Positions 12,667-16,037 of a stretch of 16,037 nt of DNA are shown here, piece after piece. The notes beneath the pieces were generated by a model that was given only the letters and a program-made list of their open reading frames with translations, ran no database searches and was not told the DNA's origin. Position numbers and translations under genes: made by a program. Position 1 is the stretch's first letter. Every line of letters begins with the position of its first letter. The DNA comes from Acidimicrobiaceae bacterium (GTDB lineage: Bacteria; Actinomycetota; Acidimicrobiia; Acidimicrobiales; Palsa-688), in contig DAHWQF010000016.1 of NCBI GenBank assembly GCA_027334785.1, forward strand, positions 1-16,037, written 5' to 3'.

Positions 12667-13581
12667 ATGTCGTCCGACGAGCTCGCCGTTACCGCAGCGT
12701 ACTTGGAGCACCTTACGGATCGCGACCTGGCCCTCTTGACCGGCGAAACCTTGGCGGGCTTGCGCGCGAGAGAGCTCCGTGGCTCCCTACGTTCCCGGAG
12801 AGGAGGCATCGAGGACCTGCTGGTGAGCCCGCAGGTGCTCGAGGCCGTCTTCGGCGGCGACCGGAGCGACCCGCTGTTAGTTGGTGTGTCGCCGTTTTTG
12901 GTGTTCAGCGTCGCCGTCCACCAGGCCGTCCGGGAGCTCAAGTCCACGACCTACGTGCCCGATTGGGCGCGGACCGGGCGGGCGACCCCCGTCTTCGACG
13001 TGGCACGCCTGAGAGAGTTCGCGTCCTCTCCCTGGGCCCGGTTTTTCTTGGCCGAGCTCTTGGCTTCTTACACCCGCGTAGCGAGCGGCTCGGTCGTGGT
13101 AGCCACCCCCCGAGGCTTGCGCCGGCACCGGTTCTCGGAACTCGACCCGGTGCGTATGGCTAGCCTGCTCGAGGTGGCAACCGAGGCCGAGCGGCCCGGC
13201 ATTTTACGCCGCCTCGGCGACCTCGCCCTTTTCCTCACTGGCGTCTTCCCCGATTACCTGGCGCGCCGGGGGTTCGGGCCACTCGAGGAGGGCCGTTTGC
13301 TCCGGGCCGGCGCCGTGCCAGTCCGTACCCAGCCCGGGCCTCCACGGGAACTGCCGCCGGTAAGCGCCGGGCCCGAGGGGCCTCTCGCGCTCCTCGACCA
13401 ACTGGGCCGGCGCTGGTACCGGGCCGCCTGGGACCTTCTCCCCACGCCGGCTCCGGCCAACGTGGTGGTGCTTCGTGAAATGCCTGACCACTTCGGAGAT
13501 GCGAGGCGGATCCTCGGGCTTGTGACTGAACGGGTCCTCTTCCAGTCCCGCGCCCGCTGGTTTGGCATGGGCATGACGTAG
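12667..13581 (+). CDS. Conserved-looking hypothetical protein, 304 residues
   Basis: I do not recognise a family. The protein is soluble, mostly helical by composition, rich in Arg, Leu and Ala, with no signal peptide and no convincing transmembrane helix. Notable segments are LLVGVSPFLVFSVAVHQAVRE (about 70-90), TTYVPDWARTG, SPWARFFLAELLASYTRVASG (about 120-140) and RRLGDLALFLTGVFPDYLARRGF (about 180-202). The last third is proline-rich before ending QSRARWFGMGMT. The start ATG 12667 has only AAAGG directly before it. A TAGGCT element inside the palindrome AGCCTAGGCT (12648-12657) ends nine bases upstream, so the transcript may have almost no leader. The aquaporin gene follows 100 bases later on the same strand. 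The coding bias is the same as its neighbours, so it is a real gene. Confidence 0.8.
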   Translation: MSSDELAVTAAYLEHLTDRDLALLTGETLAGLRARELRGSLRSRRGGIEDLLVSPQVLEAVFGGDRSDPLLVGVSPFLVFSVAVHQAVRELKSTTYVPDWARTGRATPVFDVARLREFASSPWARFFLAELLASYTRVASGSVVVATPRGLRRHRFSELDPVRMASLLEVATEAERPGILRRLGDLALFLTGVFPDYLARRGFGPLEEGRLLRAGAVPVRTQPGPPRELPPVSAGPEGPLALLDQLGRRWYRAAWDLLPTPAPANVVVLREMPDHFGDARRILGLVTERVLFQSRARWFGMGMT

Positions 13582-13586
13582 CCTCA

Positions 13587-13599
13587 CGCCCAGCGGGCG
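13587..13599 (+). terminator. Short hairpin after the hypothetical gene
   Basis: CGCCC, loop AGC, GGGCG, then CTTTGCCCCTTTG. It is a five-pair stem a few bases after the stop codon, with only a poor T-rich follow-up. It could attenuate transcription into the aquaporin gene. Weak support. Confidence 0.3.
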
Positions 13600-13681
13600 C
13601 TTTGCCCCTTTGCCGGGCCAAAATCATCCCCCGGCCGGCCACGGTGCTACCATCCTCGCGACAACGAGGAAAGGGAGGGCG

Positions 13682-14446
13682 ATGGGACCGAGGTCTTTTT
13701 TCGCCGAACTGGTAGGCACTGCTTTTTTGGTGTTCGTCGGCGTCGGTGTGGCCACCTTGAGCTTCGGCTTCAAGGTTGCAGGTGCGAGCCCGGCCGCCGG
13801 AGTCGTTGCCACGGCCCTGGCTTTCGGGCTCGTGCTCGTCGTCCTCGTCTATGCGATCGGGCCCATCTCGGGGTGCCACATCAACCCTGCGGTGACCTTG
13901 GGCTTCCTCGCCTCGCGGCGGATCTCGCTTGGGGACGCCCTGGGGTACTGGATCGCCCAGATAGCTGGAGGTATTGCCGGGGCCGCTGCTCTCTACGGGG
14001 TGGCGAGCAGCGCGACTGGTTACTCGACCAAGAAGATCGGCTTGGGCACAGATGGGTACGGCAAGCACTCGATGGTCGGGCTGAGCGGTGGCGGGGCGTT
14101 CGCGGTCGAGGTCATTTTGACCTTCCTCTTCGTGCTCGTGATCCTGGCCGTCACGCGCGACGCCTCCAACCAAGCAGTGGCCGGTGTTGTGATCGGGTTG
14201 TGCCTCGGTCTCGTCCACCTGGTCGGCATCCCTCTTGACGGCACGTCGGTCAACCCTGCCAGGGCGCTCGCCCCGGCTCTCTTCGTCGGGGGCCAGGCTC
14301 TGAGCCAAGTATGGGTGTTCATCGTGGCCCCCTTGGTGGGCGGCATCCTGTCGGCTTTGGGTTACCGCTTCCTTTACGGCAAGGCGGAAACGACCGCCCC
14401 GGCGAAAGCCGCAGGGCCAACCATGGAACCCGTGCGCGGGGTTTGA
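13682..14446 (+). CDS. aqpZ: Aquaporin Z-like water channel (MIP family)
   Basis: The 254-residue, six-helix membrane channel has both NPA boxes: GCHINPAVTLG (NPA 68-70) and GTSVNPARALAPAL (NPA 191-193). The residues of the aromatic/arginine filter, F48, H179, T188 and R194, are those of E. coli AqpZ (F43, H174, T183, R189), all shifted by five. Selectivity for water over glycerol is therefore expected, since glycerol facilitators lack the histidine. A long loop (about 110-130, SSATGYSTKKIGLGTDGYGK) resembles the insertion between helices 3 and 4 in this group. ATG 13682 follows AGGGAGGGC. The gene converges on the methyltransferase gene, with 18 bases between their ends. Confidence 0.93.
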   Translation: MGPRSFFAELVGTAFLVFVGVGVATLSFGFKVAGASPAAGVVATALAFGLVLVVLVYAIGPISGCHINPAVTLGFLASRRISLGDALGYWIAQIAGGIAGAAALYGVASSATGYSTKKIGLGTDGYGKHSMVGLSGGGAFAVEVILTFLFVLVILAVTRDASNQAVAGVVIGLCLGLVHLVGIPLDGTSVNPARALAPALFVGGQALSQVWVFIVAPLVGGILSALGYRFLYGKAETTAPAKAAGPTMEPVRGV

Positions 14447-14464
14447 GGCACCGAGGACAGAGGC

Positions 14465-16027
14465 TCAGAGCCCCGCTAGCTCCCTCTCCGTCCAAAACCC
14501 GGGCAACGGCCTCGAGACGTGCCCTCCCTCGGCGTAGTAGCGGAGCCGCTCCCTCTGGGCGCCGGAAAGGATCTCGACAGCGTCGAAGACGACACCAGGG
14601 CCGAGAGCGCGCAGGGCCAAGTCGCCTTCGCTCCCGGGACGCGGGAGATGGGAGGTCAGCAAGACGACGGGAGCCCTGCCGTTTTTGACGAGCACGCTCG
14701 CCCGGCCCAATGACTTCCACATGGCATCCGTGCGAAGGAGGCCGCCCCTGGTGGTGGTGAAGGCCCCTGTCACGTCGAAGTACCACGGGACATCCTGGCC
14801 GTCGAGTGCAATGAAGCCCACTGTCACGCCGAGCCCCCGAGCACGCGAGTTCTTCTGCGTCACCCGGAAACCTGCCCTGGACAGGACGCCTTCTGCTATC
14901 GCCTGGGCGGCCTTTCCCTCCCGGGACGCGCTGGCCTGGAAATCCTCGGGCAGGTCGGGCGATATGTGACCCATAGGCGCACGCGCCGGCCGCCGACCCC
15001 TTGCCTCGGGAGGCGATGCCCTCGGGGCACGGACCTGGCGCGACAACTCTTCTTTCACCCGCTGCTGAGCGGTGCTCACATAGCCGGGGTCGGTGTCAAA
15101 GCCCAGGTACCGCCGGCCAGAGCGGATGGCTGCCACCAGGGTCGTCCCCGAGCCCATGAACGGGTCCAGGACGAGGTCTTCACGGTAGGTATAGAGGCCA
15201 ATGACACGCTGGGGCAGTTGTAGGGGAAAAGGTGCCGGGTGGTTGACCCTGCGAGCGCTCTCGGGAGCAATGTCCCACACGTCGAGGGTCGCCTCCATGA
15301 ACTCGTCCACCGTGATGGCAGTCTCATGAGGTAGTGAGGACGCCTGCCTTTCCCCGACCGTCTTGGCCCGGTCGAACCGGCCTTTGCTAGCTATGACGAC
15401 CCGCTCCGTGACATCTCGCAAAACTGGGTTGGCGGCGCTCCGGAACGAGCCCCAGGCGCACGACCCGCTTGCTCCCTCCGCCTTTCTCCAGATCACTTCG
15501 CCCCGGAGCAGGAGGTGGAGGTCGTCCTGCAAGATGCGCACAACGTCAGAGGACAGGCTCCGGTAGGGTTTCCTGCCGAGGTTGGCGACGTTTACCGCTA
15601 TACGCCCGCCCGGCTCCAGCACCCGCTGGCACTCAGCGAAGACGTCGCGCAGTAGTTGGAGGTACTCAAGGTAGCTACCGGGCACATGGCCCTGGCCGAG
15701 AGCCTGCTCGTACTCCTTCCCGGAAAAATAGGGAGGCGAGGTAACGACGAGGGCGACCGAATTATCGGGGAGCAACTGGCCACCGGGGAGCCGTAGCGAG
15801 CGTGAGTCCCCGAGCACGCAGGCGTCCGGGCCCTCAGGCAGGTCCTCAGGGGTAGAGACACGGTCGTCACTGCTTAGCTGCGGCGGCTCAAAACGTCTGT
15901 AAAAGCCGCTGGCATCGTGCGCCTCCCGCTTTCCTGTACCGAAGGCTGACGTTGCCGTGTGCCTGGACTTTGGCCCATGGCCCGCCCCGTCGGTAGGGGC
16001 TCCCACGCCAGGGCGCGTGGAAGGCAT
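14465..16027 (-). CDS. Beta-class N4/N6 DNA methyltransferase with extra C-terminal domain (possibly 5'-partial)
   Basis: About 520 residues from the ATG at 16025-16027, which has GGTGG five bases upstream. The frame stays open to the window edge, so an earlier start is possible. Motif IV TSPPY (96-100) precedes motif I DPFMGSGTT (288-296), the beta-class order, and TSPPY favours N4-cytosine methylation. RVLEPGGRIAVNVANLG and RRYLGFDTDPGYV are further methylase segments. After about residue 320 comes a basic linker and a separate domain (about 365-510): AIAEGVLSRAGFRVTQKN, DVPWYFDVTGAF, DAMWKSLGRASVLV. Its strand-D-V-T pattern followed by WK is reminiscent of PD-(D/E)XK-like nuclease folds, but no complete motif is present. 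No separate restriction gene is visible in the window. The methylase call is strong; the role of the tail is open. Confidence 0.88.
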   Translation of the reverse strand: MPSTRPGVGAPTDGAGHGPKSRHTATSAFGTGKREAHDASGFYRRFEPPQLSSDDRVSTPEDLPEGPDACVLGDSRSLRLPGGQLLPDNSVALVVTSPPYFSGKEYEQALGQGHVPGSYLEYLQLLRDVFAECQRVLEPGGRIAVNVANLGRKPYRSLSSDVVRILQDDLHLLLRGEVIWRKAEGASGSCAWGSFRSAANPVLRDVTERVVIASKGRFDRAKTVGERQASSLPHETAITVDEFMEATLDVWDIAPESARRVNHPAPFPLQLPQRVIGLYTYREDLVLDPFMGSGTTLVAAIRSGRRYLGFDTDPGYVSTAQQRVKEELSRQVRAPRASPPEARGRRPARAPMGHISPDLPEDFQASASREGKAAQAIAEGVLSRAGFRVTQKNSRARGLGVTVGFIALDGQDVPWYFDVTGAFTTTRGGLLRTDAMWKSLGRASVLVKNGRAPVVLLTSHLPRPGSEGDLALRALGPGVVFDAVEILSGAQRERLRYYAEGGHVSRPLPGFWTERELAGL

Positions 16028-16037
16028 GAACGCCACC

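Overview
The window is high-GC DNA with GTG and TTG starts, Shine-Dalgarno sites of the GGAGG type and families typical of Actinobacteria: an RHH/BrnT-like toxin-antitoxin pair, an AraC-type regulator followed by a VOC gene, an MmpL-like transporter with a TetR regulator, and PspC. An actinobacterium is the best reading. A finer placement, for example in Acidimicrobiia, is only a guess.

Left part (1 to about 2950) is accessory DNA. It holds an AbiEi/AbiEii-like type IV toxin-antitoxin pair on the + strand, the first gene cut by the window edge. Then, on the - strand, come a short DUF7669-like winged-helix gene, a BrnT-like toxin, its ribbon-helix-helix antitoxin, and the C-terminal remnant of a large serine recombinase. 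This block ends at 2892-2951 with a 3' fragment of a serine tRNA gene, from the anticodon loop GGA to an encoded CCA and with one T lost from the T-loop. That is the scar expected at the right end of an element integrated in a tRNA-Ser(GGA) gene. A CAGGG repeat follows.

Middle part (3084-7551) looks chromosomal. Four genes run leftward: an unusual MerR-AraC chimeric regulator, a VOC protein (ATGA overlap), a DUF1801 protein, and a DUF1801-YdeI fusion. A perfect palindrome with SoxR-box-like half-sites covers the ribosome binding site of the chimeric regulator. Divergent from it is a full-length glutamate decarboxylase.

Right-middle part (7712-11920) holds an MMPL-family transporter and a TetR regulator in one leftward operon, with a good promoter containing a 14-bp direct repeat. 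Divergent from it is an exported SIMPL-domain protein, whose gene ends at four copies of a 19-bp repeat.

Right part (12023 to the end) holds a PspC gene and a 54-residue membrane protein (leftward), an unrecognised 304-residue protein and an AqpZ-like aquaporin (rightward). It ends with a beta-class DNA methyltransferase carrying an extra C-terminal domain (leftward, reaching the window edge).

The strongest candidates for something new are the tRNA-Ser scar delimiting a defence-rich element, the MerR-AraC fusion with its SoxR-like palindrome, and the methyltransferase with an appended, possibly nuclease-like, domain.
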